From Spirochaetota bacterium (lineage in GTDB: Bacteria > Spirochaetota > Spirochaetia > Treponematales > Treponemataceae), in the NCBI GenBank assembly GCA_016285185.1, contig JAEEQG010000148.1, positions 1 through 64,000 on the forward strand: DNA of 64,000 bases, given 5' to 3'. Within the stretch, counting starts at the first letter, position 1, and each line of letters begins with the position of its first letter. The notes below the pieces were generated by a model. It saw only the letters and a program-made list of their open reading frames with translations, ran no database searches and was not told where the DNA came from. Both the position numbers and the translations under genes were made by a program. Positions 16,663 through 26,498 of the stretch are shown in pieces.

Positions 16663-17390
16663 GTGATATTTTATATATAGTTCTTCCGGCATATAACGAG
16701 GAAGACAATATTGAATATGTTGTAAAATCCTGGTATGCGATTCTTAAAGGAAAAGACGAATTATCACGAATAGTTATAGCTGATAGTGGAAGTACTGACA
16801 AAACACACGAGATTCTTACTTACTTACAGAAAGAATTTTCCAAAATTATGGTTTTAAGTAATACAGGAAAATATCACGGAGAAAAAGTAATTGCCCTTTA
16901 TGATTATGCAATCAAAAGTGGGGCAAACTGGATTTTTCAGACTGATTCAGACGGTCAGACAAATCCAGATGAATTTGAAGCTTTCTGGAATCTCCGTTCA
17001 AAATATGACGGTATTTTTGGTATGCGTATTAGCCGCGGAGACGGCAAAAGCCGTGCTTTTGTAGAAAAAGTTGTATGTCTGCTTCTCAAACTATATTTTG
17101 GTGTAAAGATACCTGATGCAAATGCTCCGTTCAGACTTATGAATACAGAAATCTTGAAAAAATATCTCTACCGGCTTTCACCAGATTATAACATTCCGAA
17201 TATCATGATTACGACTTATTTTTCGTATTACAACGAAAAGATAACTTTCAATAAGATTTCTTTTAAGCCACGGCAAGGTGGTGTCAATTCAATAAACATT
17301 TCCAAAATCATAAAAATCGGATGGAAATCACTTTGGGATTTTAGAAAACTCAAAAAAGGAATGAAATATGAACATGATAAAAATGGATGA
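16659..17390 (+). CDS. GT2 glycosyltransferase (polyprenol-phosphate sugar transferase-like)
   Basis: 243-residue GT-A enzyme. Nucleotide-sugar region IVLPAYNEEDNIEYV, then ADSGSTDKT, and the metal-binding QTDSDGQTNPDEF. It has no membrane helices, like soluble DPM1-type synthases. It probably makes a lipid-phosphate-linked sugar used by the GT-C enzyme encoded next, which it overlaps by 23 bp. The donor sugar is not predictable. Confidence 0.8.
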   Translation: MSDILYIVLPAYNEEDNIEYVVKSWYAILKGKDELSRIVIADSGSTDKTHEILTYLQKEFSKIMVLSNTGKYHGEKVIALYDYAIKSGANWIFQTDSDGQTNPDEFEAFWNLRSKYDGIFGMRISRGDGKSRAFVEKVVCLLLKLYFGVKIPDANAPFRLMNTEILKKYLYRLSPDYNIPNIMITTYFSYYNEKITFNKISFKPRQGGVNSINISKIIKIGWKSLWDFRKLKKGMKYEHDKNG

Positions 17391-19143
17391 AAAGGCAAAG
17401 GAAAAATTTGTAACAATTGTATCTATTTTTACTTTGTTTGGTGCAATATTACTTTTAATTCCTTATTTTCAAAATATATTAATTAGGGTAATAACAGAAT
17501 TAAAAGGTGATTCGTTGGCTGATCCAAAAGTTTGGATACAAAGAATATATATAATATCTTTTTCTCTGATAATCTTAACCTTTTATTTTATATATTATTA
17601 CAATAACAATAACAATAAATTTGTTGAATATGGAAGTATAATATTTCTTTTTGGATCATTATTGTTTTTTTATATATTCAAATGTACAGAATCATCTATC
17701 TGGTCGGATGAAGGCATTGAGTATTGGGTTTCAAAGAATATTTCTGGTGTTACATATGATATTTTAAAACCAAATATGTATGAACGCATCTGCTCTACTA
17801 TTCAACCACCTTTATATAATTTTTTAATGTTTTTATGGCTAAAAATATTAGATACGGAATTTTGGTTCAAATTTTTTGGTACAATATGTTTTATTGTAGG
17901 AGATATAGCATTTTTTATTCTTTGCAGAGAATTTTTTGAAATAATACCGAGCTGTATTATTACATTCATTTTTGGAATGGGACAGAATTTTATATATTAT
18001 GCTCAGGAAGCTGCCGAATACACCTGCCTTTTCTGTTTTATTTGTTGGATGATTTTATTTTTCTACAGATCATTACAAAACTATTCATGTAAAAATGTAA
18101 TTTTATATTTTGTTTTTGCTGTATTATCTATTTACAGCCAGTATGGGGCATGCTTTATTATTTTGGGTACAGGCATTATACTGTTTTTCAGAGCTTTTAT
18201 TAATAAAAAAGATGAAGTAAAAAAGAAAAACATTTTATTATTTCTATTTTGTGCTTTTTTGTGTGTAGTAGTTTTTGTATTACCTTTATTTTTCTTTTTT
18301 ATTAGAAGACAGGTACTTGGTTATATAACATCTAATGATCATAGTTATAATATTTTTAATAGAAATATTTTTTTAGATTATATTGTTAGTTTTATAGATA
18401 CGGGATCCTGGTTTTTTGGAAGATATCTTACTGTTCTATTATGTTTTATTTTTTCAATTTCTTTAGTGTTTACTATTTGTTCAAGAAAAAAATCAAATTT
18501 TTATATTTTTTATGCAATCTTAGCTGCAACATTATTTGCCTGGACATCTTACTATCTTGCTGTCAGATATAATATTTATAAAATATATTATTCAGAGGGA
18601 TTTGGTAACAGATGGGGTATGTCATTCTGTTCATTACTTGCTCTTTTCTTTTTATATTCACTTGAAATTTTATTCAGACAATTAGATAACAAGGGAATGC
18701 TCACAAAAACTATAAATTTGCTGTTTGTAATTTGTGTACTTTTTTTATGCATTACAAGACTAGACAATGCCTTATTACCTCATTATAAAAAATGTTATGT
18801 GCGTGAAGCATATGAATATTTGAAAAATATAAATCAACCTAATAAATGTATATTCGTTGAACCAATAAATGTATCGACATTTGCTTTTTATATGACACAC
18901 GATAAAGAAGCTGATTCAATTAATCAGATTTGTTTGTTAAAAAGTTATTCAGAAGAAGAATTTGAAAATAATCTTATGGATAAATCTTTTGAATCTATTT
19001 ATATTTTATGTCAATCAGAACCAACCGATCAAATTATAAATGTATTGAAAAAATTTGGATATTATAGGAGTGATGAAGTTAACACAGATAATTGGTGTTT
19101 TAAAAACCCAGCTATTATAAAATTTATTTGTAGGTTAAAATAA
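17368..19143 (+). CDS. GT-C membrane glycosyltransferase (GT39/ArnT-like)
   Basis: 591-residue polytopic protein. The first periplasmic loop carries SSIWSDEGIEYWV, the acidic catalytic motif of GT-C enzymes, and QPPLYNFLMFLWL is typical of the GT39/ArnT group. About a dozen hydrophobic segments precede a C-terminal soluble domain of about 110 residues. It likely moves a sugar from a polyprenyl-phosphate carrier made by the upstream GT2 to a periplasmic glycan or protein. Three closely spaced ATGs exist at the start; the first is within reach of GGA. Highly AT-rich. Confidence 0.75.
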   Translation: MNMIKMDEKAKEKFVTIVSIFTLFGAILLLIPYFQNILIRVITELKGDSLADPKVWIQRIYIISFSLIILTFYFIYYYNNNNNKFVEYGSIIFLFGSLLFFYIFKCTESSIWSDEGIEYWVSKNISGVTYDILKPNMYERICSTIQPPLYNFLMFLWLKILDTEFWFKFFGTICFIVGDIAFFILCREFFEIIPSCIITFIFGMGQNFIYYAQEAAEYTCLFCFICWMILFFYRSLQNYSCKNVILYFVFAVLSIYSQYGACFIILGTGIILFFRAFINKKDEVKKKNILLFLFCAFLCVVVFVLPLFFFFIRRQVLGYITSNDHSYNIFNRNIFLDYIVSFIDTGSWFFGRYLTVLLCFIFSISLVFTICSRKKSNFYIFYAILAATLFAWTSYYLAVRYNIYKIYYSEGFGNRWGMSFCSLLALFFLYSLEILFRQLDNKGMLTKTINLLFVICVLFLCITRLDNALLPHYKKCYVREAYEYLKNINQPNKCIFVEPINVSTFAFYMTHDKEADSINQICLLKSYSEEEFENNLMDKSFESIYILCQSEPTDQIINVLKKFGYYRSDEVNTDNWCFKNPAIIKFICRLK

Positions 19144-19212
19144 GAGCTGACTTAAGCACATTATATTAATTATTTTTCACATAATTAGCATCGTAAAAGC
19201 TTTTCCATATAC

Positions 19213-20745
19213 TTATTCCAATTGTTTATCAGAATTAGAATTTTTAGCTAAATATCTAAAAAATAATGAATTCATGTAATCATATTTTATATATTGATCT
19301 TGTATAGCTTTTATTGTACGTTCATTTTCAAATTTAATATTTCCAAATGAATACACAATTTCATTTCTGTCAGTTCCATATTGCATTGTTTTTGAAGTAG
19401 ATCGTAACAATTCTGAAAGAGGTGTAAAAGATCCAATTATCAAAACAACCACAAGTATTCTTTTCCTAATTTCATGCTGTTTTGTTTTTTCATCATTTAG
19501 TAAAAAATCTATACAATACATCATAAGAATAAATGATGCTGGAATAAGACCTCGAATCAACCAACTATATTGTATAACTTTAAATAATGGAAAAATGATA
19601 AATTCAAGAAGGCTGATTATATAAAATTTTTTATATTGTATTGATTTCCCCATAACAATATAAAAAATAATAATTTCACAAAAAAGAAATACTATGAGAT
19701 TTATAAGCACTTTTGATGCAGGAAAGTGCAAAGAAAAAATAAAACCTGTAGTTTCACTGCTGCTTTCACCGCCTTTACCACAAGTATAAAATAATCCGTA
19801 GATGATTAACATTGTTATACTTGCTAATATGTTTTGGATAGAAAAAAGATTTCTAAAACATTTCTTTTCTTGATTTTGACCAATATTTTTACCTATTGCT
19901 AAAGGAACTGCACCTAATGTTGCCCACGGCGAATACGCAAAGCTTAAAGCAGAAAGACCTATACTATTTTTTGTATCCATCTGCATAAATAAAATTGTAA
20001 TAAGCCAAGTAGGTATTGCTTGATTAAATACCCAGAATAACAAAGTTGTATTTGATGAAAGTTGAAAATATGATGACCACCATTCTATATGCTCTGTTGT
20101 TATTACAGGGATTTTTGCATTTTTCAGGAATAATCCGAGGAAATCTAACCCACTAAAAAAAATAAATACAGATAAAATTATATATGATATCTTTTTCTCG
20201 TATCTTACCATATTATAGAAAACACAAAAAACTCCAATTACTGAGTAAATAAAGAGTAAATTATTTCTTCCAATTTCTCCAAGCAAAAAACATTTTGATA
20301 GGAAAGCAGGCAAAAGCCACCAAGAAAAATAGTATGAAAATACTACTTTGTCAGATGTTCCTAGAATTTGCTGTACAAATAATGATTGATTCTTTAAATC
20401 AAAGACTACTGGCCAAGAATAATCACAAAGATCCCGGTACATTGGGTTTCTTACCCAAAAATCTCCATTTTGGTATGTTCCTCCACCAATACCAGATAAA
20501 TATACCCAAAAACCGATTACAACACCGGAAATTATCCAAAATTTTATATTATCACACTTTATAATTTTAACTGACTCTTTCGTTATATTAATAAATGCTT
20601 TGTATGCCACATAAAAAAATACAATTGATGCTGGTATTGCAATGTATATTTTAAGCCAACCATAGCAGAAAATTATTATTGGTAAAATAATATACAAAAG
20701 TGAGATTAATATTATACTTTTATCCAAATCTATTTTTGATTTCAT
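19213..20745 (-). CDS. Polytopic membrane protein, GT-C-like
   Basis: About 510 residues with ten or more membrane segments. A periplasmic-type loop near residue 90 reads GGGTYQNGDFWVRNPMYRD followed by WPVVF, a pattern I associate with uncharacterised GT-C-like proteins of polysaccharide loci. I cannot assign a named family with confidence. The ORF track starts at ATG 20757, but ATG 20745 has AGG 6 bp before it and is preferred. It runs against its neighbours, isolated on the minus strand between two plus-strand units. Confidence 0.5.
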   Translation of the reverse strand: MKSKIDLDKSIILISLLYIILPIIIFCYGWLKIYIAIPASIVFFYVAYKAFINITKESVKIIKCDNIKFWIISGVVIGFWVYLSGIGGGTYQNGDFWVRNPMYRDLCDYSWPVVFDLKNQSLFVQQILGTSDKVVFSYYFSWWLLPAFLSKCFLLGEIGRNNLLFIYSVIGVFCVFYNMVRYEKKISYIILSVFIFFSGLDFLGLFLKNAKIPVITTEHIEWWSSYFQLSSNTTLLFWVFNQAIPTWLITILFMQMDTKNSIGLSALSFAYSPWATLGAVPLAIGKNIGQNQEKKCFRNLFSIQNILASITMLIIYGLFYTCGKGGESSSETTGFIFSLHFPASKVLINLIVFLFCEIIIFYIVMGKSIQYKKFYIISLLEFIIFPLFKVIQYSWLIRGLIPASFILMMYCIDFLLNDEKTKQHEIRKRILVVVLIIGSFTPLSELLRSTSKTMQYGTDRNEIVYSFGNIKFENERTIKAIQDQYIKYDYMNSLFFRYLAKNSNSDKQLE

Positions 20746-20757
20746 AATTACCTGCAT

Positions 20758-21065
20758 TTTTATTGAATAAAGATTTATTTAAATAATTACACATAGAGAT
20801 ATTATTTAAAAAATCGATAATAAAAATATACAATATAATATTCTTTTTTTCAACAAAATAAGTATCCTTTCCTCAAATATGTACAGCTTTTGGGAATATA
20901 ATGCTTGGTAGATTCTTTACAATAAGTATAAAATTCAAATCTGACATTGTTGATATTATAACAGAATTTAGTGTTTTTCGCTAGATTCGATTTTTAAATA
21001 AAATCTATTGAGGTCTGGATAATGTACAAGTTTTGTTATACAATTTATATCATTGGTTTATTATT
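20758..21065. other. Divergent intergenic region
   Basis: About 300 bases of AT-rich sequence separate the minus-strand membrane protein from the GtrB-GtrA fusion. A possible weak plus-strand promoter is TTCAAA-17-TATAAC near 20935-20964. No ORF, repeat or RNA structure is evident. Confidence 0.3.
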
Positions 21066-22175
21066 ATGCACAAACTGAGCCTTATAATTCCATGCTATAA
21101 TGAAGAAAAGACGCTCGCCAACATCGTTGAAAGATGCTTATCGCTGATTTCTGATATACTTTCACTTGAACTTGTTATCGTTAATGACTGTTCTACCGAC
21201 AACAGCGACACTGCCGCACGCAACTTGGTTCAACAATTTCCAAATACAGTAAAATATTTCAGCCACGAGAAGAACATGGGAAAAGGTGCGGCCCTCCGCA
21301 CCGGTTTTCTCAAGGCAACAGGCGATTTTGTCGGCATTCAGGATGCCGACATGGAATATAATCCGGAAGACTACCTTACAATGCTTGAGCCGCTTCTTGA
21401 CGGCAGGGCTGATGTAGTATACGGCAGCCGCTACCTTCTGCCGGATACACGCCGTGTGCTTTACTGGTGGCACACCAAAATGAACAAGTCGCTCACGGCT
21501 TTCAGCAATATGTTCACGAACCTTGACATAACTGACATGGAGACATGCTATAAGCTTTTCCGCCGAGAAGTAATACAGGAAATCGCGCCCAACCTGAAAG
21601 AGAACCGCTTCGGTTTTGAGCCGGAAGTAACTGCTGCTGTCGCTAGGGGCGGCTACCGCGTGTATGAATGTGCAATCCACTACAACCCTCGTACGGTTGA
21701 GGAAGGCAAGAAAATAAACTGGAAGGACGGCGTGCGTGCGCTCTATTGCATCATGCACTACAGCGCCAGCACCGCGCCTTTGCCGATGCAACTTATCCTT
21801 TATTTCTTCATAGGAACTTTCAGTGCAATCTGCAACATTATAACATTTCTCATTCTAAAGAAATGCGGAATTGCTTTCACGCCGTCTGTCGTTTCTGCAT
21901 TCATCGTTTCTGCACTGGTCAACTATCTGCTGTGCATTTCGATATTGTTCCGCCACAAGGCCCGGTGGAGCGGCATCGGTGAATTCTTTGCCTACATCAT
22001 CACTCTTGCTGTCATGGGCGGGCTTGACTTTATTGTCACATACGGCCTTGTTTCTGCAGGAATGGCTTCCGGCTGGGCAAAGACAATTGCAGCTGTCGCT
22101 GGCTTTTTCGGAAACTTTTTGTTGCGACGGATTTTAGTTTTCCCGGAGAGAAATAATAAGATTGAAGGAAAATAA
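21066..22175 (+). CDS. Fused GtrB-type bactoprenol glycosyltransferase and GtrA-type flippase domain
   Basis: 369 residues. The N-terminal ~230 form a GT2 domain (LSLIIPCYNEEKTLANIV, VNDCSTDNSDT, GIQDADMEYNPEDY), as in GtrB/DPM1 enzymes that charge undecaprenyl phosphate. The last ~130 residues hold four membrane helices of the GtrA family (from QLILYFFIGTFSAICNIITF), which flips the lipid-linked sugar. A dedicated GT-C gene follows 1 bp later, completing a gtr-like three-part module with the first two parts fused. Start ATG 21066 is preferred over the upstream 21033. Much more GC-rich than its neighbours (30 of 60 bases G+C at 21361-21420), suggesting separate origin. Confidence 0.85.
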   Translation: MHKLSLIIPCYNEEKTLANIVERCLSLISDILSLELVIVNDCSTDNSDTAARNLVQQFPNTVKYFSHEKNMGKGAALRTGFLKATGDFVGIQDADMEYNPEDYLTMLEPLLDGRADVVYGSRYLLPDTRRVLYWWHTKMNKSLTAFSNMFTNLDITDMETCYKLFRREVIQEIAPNLKENRFGFEPEVTAAVARGGYRVYECAIHYNPRTVEEGKKINWKDGVRALYCIMHYSASTAPLPMQLILYFFIGTFSAICNIITFLILKKCGIAFTPSVVSAFIVSALVNYLLCISILFRHKARWSGIGEFFAYIITLAVMGGLDFIVTYGLVSAGMASGWAKTIAAVAGFFGNFLLRRILVFPERNNKIEGK

Positions 22176-22176
22176 T

Positions 22177-23952
22177 ATGCTTGAATTATTAAGAACAGAA
22201 AATAAATTCAAAAAACATTTTTATGTACTTTTGAGTTTTATTTTATTAATTTCATGTTTACTAATGCTGCCGATTTGTAGGACAAATATTATAAATTTGG
22301 CAGAATTTGCATTACACAAAAACTTGAACTACGAATTCTGGAATACAATTCTTTTATATACTTTAGTGACAACCTCAAGTTTTGCTTTCTATTGGCTGGC
22401 GTCTTCCGTTTGTTATAAATACACAAAATCAGAAAAATTTGACTTAAAAAAAACAATGATATTAATATCATTACTTCTTTTTGTAATCTCATTATTAGTA
22501 CAAACAGTTGTTCTGTATGACGGTATTGTTTATGGATTGGACGATCCGGCCTATGTTGCTATTGCAAAAGCAATGGCAGAGAATACTTATAAAACTGATT
22601 TTACACGTATGTCAAATCCTGACCTTTGTATAAGATATGCAATCGGATATCCAAGTTTAATTGCAATTCCATATAAGATTTTTGGTATGAATTATTATGC
22701 GATTAAATTTGTAAATGTTCTTTTGTATGCAATTTTTGTCGTAATCTTCTTCAATTTTTTATTTTGGCTTATAAAAGATATTTCGATTTCTTTATTTGTT
22801 TCATGTCTTTTTTGCCTGAACTTCACACTTTCAAACTGGCAGAACCATACAATGTCAGATACTCCCTGTATGGTATTGTCATTGTTTAGTATTGTTTTGA
22901 TATATAATATATATTTCAGTGAATCAAAAAAGAAATATTTAAAAGCAGTTTTATTAGGTTTTTGTTTTTTTATAGCATATGAATGCCGTATGAATGGATT
23001 GGTTTGTTTTCTTACGCTTTTTTCCATGCAGATTTTAATCTGCATATCAAAATTTTTACACAATTCAAAATTTTTTGGTGTATTGGTTAATGGTTATTAC
23101 AAAATTGATTGGAAACTACATCTAGTTCCGTATATAGTATTTATAGCTTTTGTAGTAATACAAACTATTATATATCCTACTTTGCCAAGATACGATTCTT
23201 TTTATCTGGATAACTTATCTTTTAAAGTTATTTTGGAAAATTTTTCTCATTTTCATTTTATGTACAGATTTTATAGTTCTGCATGGAATGAGGTTTTTCA
23301 TCAATTTAATGAATTGAGTAAAACATCATTTTATTTGTCATTATTATTGGCTTTGTACGGGATAATAAAAAATTGGAAAAAGCTTGCAATTATTATAATT
23401 TTTACTATTGGTAATACAATAATTTATTGTCTTTGGAAAGCATTTTGTGATTTTCGCTTTTATATGCCGCTTTATATTTCGCTTGCAGTATTTTGTGCAT
23501 ACGGAGCAAAATCCATAAAAGACTGTTTTAACGAAAAAGCTGCAACAGTATTAACAATTATAGGAAAATTTTCAGTGATAATGTTTTGTGCAATGTTTAC
23601 AGTTTCAATTTTTCCGTTTTATACAGAGAATTTTAAAGATGCAATCAAGAAGAATGGGCATTCATATTCTGTTGAAGCACAGGATATTTGGGAATATATT
23701 AACAAAAATATTCCTGAAGATAGAACTTTTATTTTCAGAAGTCCTACAGAACTTTATTTATACACTAAGCATATTATAGCTGATTCAGATAAAGCAGATT
23801 ATTATCTTCACAATTTTGAGATACCGGTAGATGTAGAACGAAAGAATATACTTACGGATGAAAGTGTAGCTGATACTTTTATTGAAATATCTGGAAGACA
23901 ATTCGAGTTGGAATATTGTAATGATAAATTCCGATTGTTTCATGTTAATTAA
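22177..23952 (+). CDS. GT-C membrane glycosyltransferase, probable acceptor-specific partner of the GtrB-GtrA fusion
   Basis: About 591 residues and about eleven membrane segments. The first periplasmic loop has GLDDPAYVAIAKAMAENTYK, an Asp-Asp GT-C catalytic motif, and SDTPCMVLSLFS follows. A hydrophilic tail of about 100 residues ends the protein. In gtr modules the third gene transfers the flipped sugar to the glycan and sets specificity; its place here fits that role. ATG 22177 has AAGGA 7 bp upstream, better than the TTG at 22162 in the track. Far more AT-rich than the fusion gene before it. Confidence 0.7.
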   Translation: MLELLRTENKFKKHFYVLLSFILLISCLLMLPICRTNIINLAEFALHKNLNYEFWNTILLYTLVTTSSFAFYWLASSVCYKYTKSEKFDLKKTMILISLLLFVISLLVQTVVLYDGIVYGLDDPAYVAIAKAMAENTYKTDFTRMSNPDLCIRYAIGYPSLIAIPYKIFGMNYYAIKFVNVLLYAIFVVIFFNFLFWLIKDISISLFVSCLFCLNFTLSNWQNHTMSDTPCMVLSLFSIVLIYNIYFSESKKKYLKAVLLGFCFFIAYECRMNGLVCFLTLFSMQILICISKFLHNSKFFGVLVNGYYKIDWKLHLVPYIVFIAFVVIQTIIYPTLPRYDSFYLDNLSFKVILENFSHFHFMYRFYSSAWNEVFHQFNELSKTSFYLSLLLALYGIIKNWKKLAIIIIFTIGNTIIYCLWKAFCDFRFYMPLYISLAVFCAYGAKSIKDCFNEKAATVLTIIGKFSVIMFCAMFTVSIFPFYTENFKDAIKKNGHSYSVEAQDIWEYINKNIPEDRTFIFRSPTELYLYTKHIIADSDKADYYLHNFEIPVDVERKNILTDESVADTFIEISGRQFELEYCNDKFRLFHVN

Positions 23953-24014
23953 TGATAGCCTTGCTTTTTTTGAACTAATACTACAATATTTATTAACAAA
24001 ATAAGGAGATTTTT

Positions 24015-24929
24015 TTGTTCTTAAAAACTTTATTCAAAAACTTGAAATTTTTATGCAAAAATAATTTGTGGGATTTAAAAAGTACGAGCGAATGGGCAAA
24101 TATTGGATATATTCCAGAAACAAGAAAAATACGCTTGTTCAAAGAAATGCAACAGCATAAGCTTGTTTCATTAAAAGCGAATATTTTGAATTACGAAGAC
24201 TCAATTGAGTACATAATAAAAAACAGATGTTCATTGTGCCGGTTCGGTGATGGAGAGTTTAATATCATAAACGGTGGCGATATCCCATATCAAAAATACA
24301 ATCCGCTGTTATCAAAACGTTTGAGAGAGATTCTGATGAGTTGTTTTGAGCCTTCTGCTAATGAACGAAACATCAAAATAGCGATAGGGCGGGAGTATTA
24401 CGATTTTTCAGACTGGAACAATTTAATTTTTCCAAAATTCTTTGAAGATTATATAATGCTGAACGAAGAAAAGCTTGTTTCATTTTGTTCAGAAAATTAT
24501 GAATATCTTGCTACTGCTATGAGCCATCTTTATAACACTTTTAAGGAGTATGATTTTACTTCATATTTTGAGCATATCAAAGAAATTTGGAAAAACCGTG
24601 ATATTGTGATAATTTGCGGGGAGCGGAGTTTTAACAATATCAGCTATAATATTTTTGATTGTGCTAAGTCGGTAGAATACCTGTATGCACCGACAGAAAA
24701 TGCGTTTGACCAATATGATGAGATTCTTGCAAAGGCAAAAGCCATATCAAAAGACAAGCTGATAATTGTAATTCTTGGTCCTACTGCAAAGCTTATCGCA
24801 TGGGATTTGTTTTCCGCTGGATATCAAGCTATTGATTTTGGACATATTGCAAAGGATTATAATTCATTTATAAACAAAGAACCCCGGAATCTTGAAAGCA
24901 TTCACAGGTTTATTTGCATAGACGACTGA
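24015..24929 (+). CDS. GT-D (SP_1767/DUF1792-type) glycosyltransferase
   Basis: 304 residues. SLCRFGDGEFNIINGG contains the DGE-type signature of the GT-D fold, known from streptococcal DUF1792 enzymes that act in O-glycan assembly on serine-rich proteins. VIICGERSFNNI and LIIVILGPTAKLIAWDL give the Rossmann-like second half. The TTG start is fixed by AAGGAG 6 bp upstream. A diverged 81-codon remnant of a similar protein lies at 29674-29919. It is followed closely by an MBOAT gene. Confidence 0.8.
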   Translation: MFLKTLFKNLKFLCKNNLWDLKSTSEWANIGYIPETRKIRLFKEMQQHKLVSLKANILNYEDSIEYIIKNRCSLCRFGDGEFNIINGGDIPYQKYNPLLSKRLREILMSCFEPSANERNIKIAIGREYYDFSDWNNLIFPKFFEDYIMLNEEKLVSFCSENYEYLATAMSHLYNTFKEYDFTSYFEHIKEIWKNRDIVIICGERSFNNISYNIFDCAKSVEYLYAPTENAFDQYDEILAKAKAISKDKLIIVILGPTAKLIAWDLFSAGYQAIDFGHIAKDYNSFINKEPRNLESIHRFICIDD

Positions 24930-24944
24930 TGGAGATATAATAAT

Positions 24945-26486
24945 ATGCTTTTTAACAGTGTACAGTTTTATGTGTTTTTTGCGATTGTAGCGGTTCTTTA
25001 TTTTGTATGTACTCACAAAATTCGTAATAATCTTATCAGCCGCTTTCTGCTGCTTGTCGCAAGCCTTTTCTTTTATGCATGCTGGAATCCGACTTATCTG
25101 CTTTTGATTTTAACATCTGTCGTTATCACCTGGACAAGCGGTCTTTTAATGGAAAAAGCCTCTGAGTCAGTTCATAAAAAGAAGATGATTTTAACGGCTT
25201 CTTTAGTAATAAACCTTCTGATACTGTTCTTTTTTAAATATTACGGATTCTTTACTGATACTGTTCAGTTTATTTGTTCCAAAATCGGAATGCAGGCAAA
25301 ACTTCCTGCGTTTTCCGTACTGCTTCCGGTAGGAATAAGCTTTTATACTTTTCAGGCTCTCGGTTATTCGATTGATGTATACCGTGGAACTGTAAAGGCT
25401 GAGCACAGCTTTATAACATATGCTCTTTTTGTTACTTTTTTCCCGCAGCTTGTTGCCGGTCCTATCGAACGTTCAGGCAATCTGCTTCCACAATTTAAGG
25501 TTGACCATTCTTTCGATTATGACAGAGTGACAGACGGCTTAAAGCTGATGGCTTATGGTATGTTCAAGAAAGTTGTTGTAGCAGGGCAGCTTGCCCGGTA
25601 TACGGATCTTGTTTATGCCGACATTGCAGGTTCCTCGGGAACAGCGATTGCAATTGCAACAGTATTTTTTGCATTCCAGATTTTGTGTGATTTCTCCGGC
25701 TATTCGGATATTGCGATTGGTGCGGCGCAAGTTCTTGGATTCAAACTTATGCGGAACTTTGAACGTCCGTATTTTTCTAAAAGCATTGCCGAATTCTGGA
25801 GACGATGGCACATTTCGCTTTCAACTTGGTTCAAGGATTATGTGTATATTCCGCTTGGTGGCAGTCGCTGCAGCACATTGCGACGATGTTTTAATCTTTT
25901 TGTTACATTCTTGATAAGCGGTTTGTGGCACGGTGCTGCATTCCACTTTGTTCTGTGGGGTGCGATACACGGCTTGTATCAGGTTATCGGTGTAATAACA
26001 AAACCGTTTCGTATAGCTTTGCTAAGCAAAGCCAGCATTATATCAGAAGATGGTAAGACTAAACGATGGTGGCAGTTTATCCAGACTGCATTTACGTTTG
26101 TATTGGTTTGCTTTGCATGGATTTTTTTCAGGGCTTCTACAACGGCAGATGCATTGCTCGCAGTGCAAAAATTATTCTTGTTTCCTAAAGAGATTGTTCT
26201 GTCTGTAACAGGGCTTTTGAATGGTACTATAGGATTTGGAGAGGGATTTTTCAGACCGTATACTCTGGGTTTTTACAAAAGGACTCTTGCATCTTTCATA
26301 TTATTTATTGCTGTTATCACAGTGGTATCACTTGTTGCAAGAAACAAGACTGGTTGTCAACTTATAAGAGAAAAGCCGCTGCTTGTAAGATGGAGTTTGT
26401 ATTATGCTGTTTTTGCATTTGTTTTTTATTATATGGTTGATGCAGGTCTATTTGAAGCACAGGAATTCATTTATTTTCAGTTTTAG
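24945..26486 (+). CDS. MBOAT O-acyltransferase (AlgI/PatA-like)
   Basis: 513-residue polytopic enzyme. Family motifs: FFPQLVAGPIERSGNLLPQF, CDFSGYSDIAIGAAQVLG, RPYFSKSIAEFWRRWHISLS and SGLWHGAAFHFVLWG with catalytic His near residue 328. It probably O-acetylates a surface glycan together with the two SGNH-like proteins that follow, as AlgI works with AlgJ/AlgX. No carrier protein gene is near, unlike the MBOAT at 12.8 kb, so acetyl-CoA-derived acetyl is the simpler donor. Its first ~70 bases are repeated as a scar at 7016. Confidence 0.88.
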   Translation: MLFNSVQFYVFFAIVAVLYFVCTHKIRNNLISRFLLLVASLFFYACWNPTYLLLILTSVVITWTSGLLMEKASESVHKKKMILTASLVINLLILFFFKYYGFFTDTVQFICSKIGMQAKLPAFSVLLPVGISFYTFQALGYSIDVYRGTVKAEHSFITYALFVTFFPQLVAGPIERSGNLLPQFKVDHSFDYDRVTDGLKLMAYGMFKKVVVAGQLARYTDLVYADIAGSSGTAIAIATVFFAFQILCDFSGYSDIAIGAAQVLGFKLMRNFERPYFSKSIAEFWRRWHISLSTWFKDYVYIPLGGSRCSTLRRCFNLFVTFLISGLWHGAAFHFVLWGAIHGLYQVIGVITKPFRIALLSKASIISEDGKTKRWWQFIQTAFTFVLVCFAWIFFRASTTADALLAVQKLFLFPKEIVLSVTGLLNGTIGFGEGFFRPYTLGFYKRTLASFILFIAVITVVSLVARNKTGCQLIREKPLLVRWSLYYAVFAFVFYYMVDAGLFEAQEFIYFQF

Positions 26487-26498
26487 TTTTTATAATTA

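Noticed and set aside
16027-16692. 221-residue minus-strand ORF over glf
   Set aside because: glf is unmistakable on the plus strand; the antisense product is rich in Phe, Ile and Cys as expected of a shadow frame.
21162-21791. 209-residue minus-strand ORF over the GtrB-GtrA fusion
   Set aside because: Antisense to a clear GT2 domain; no motif or ribosome site.
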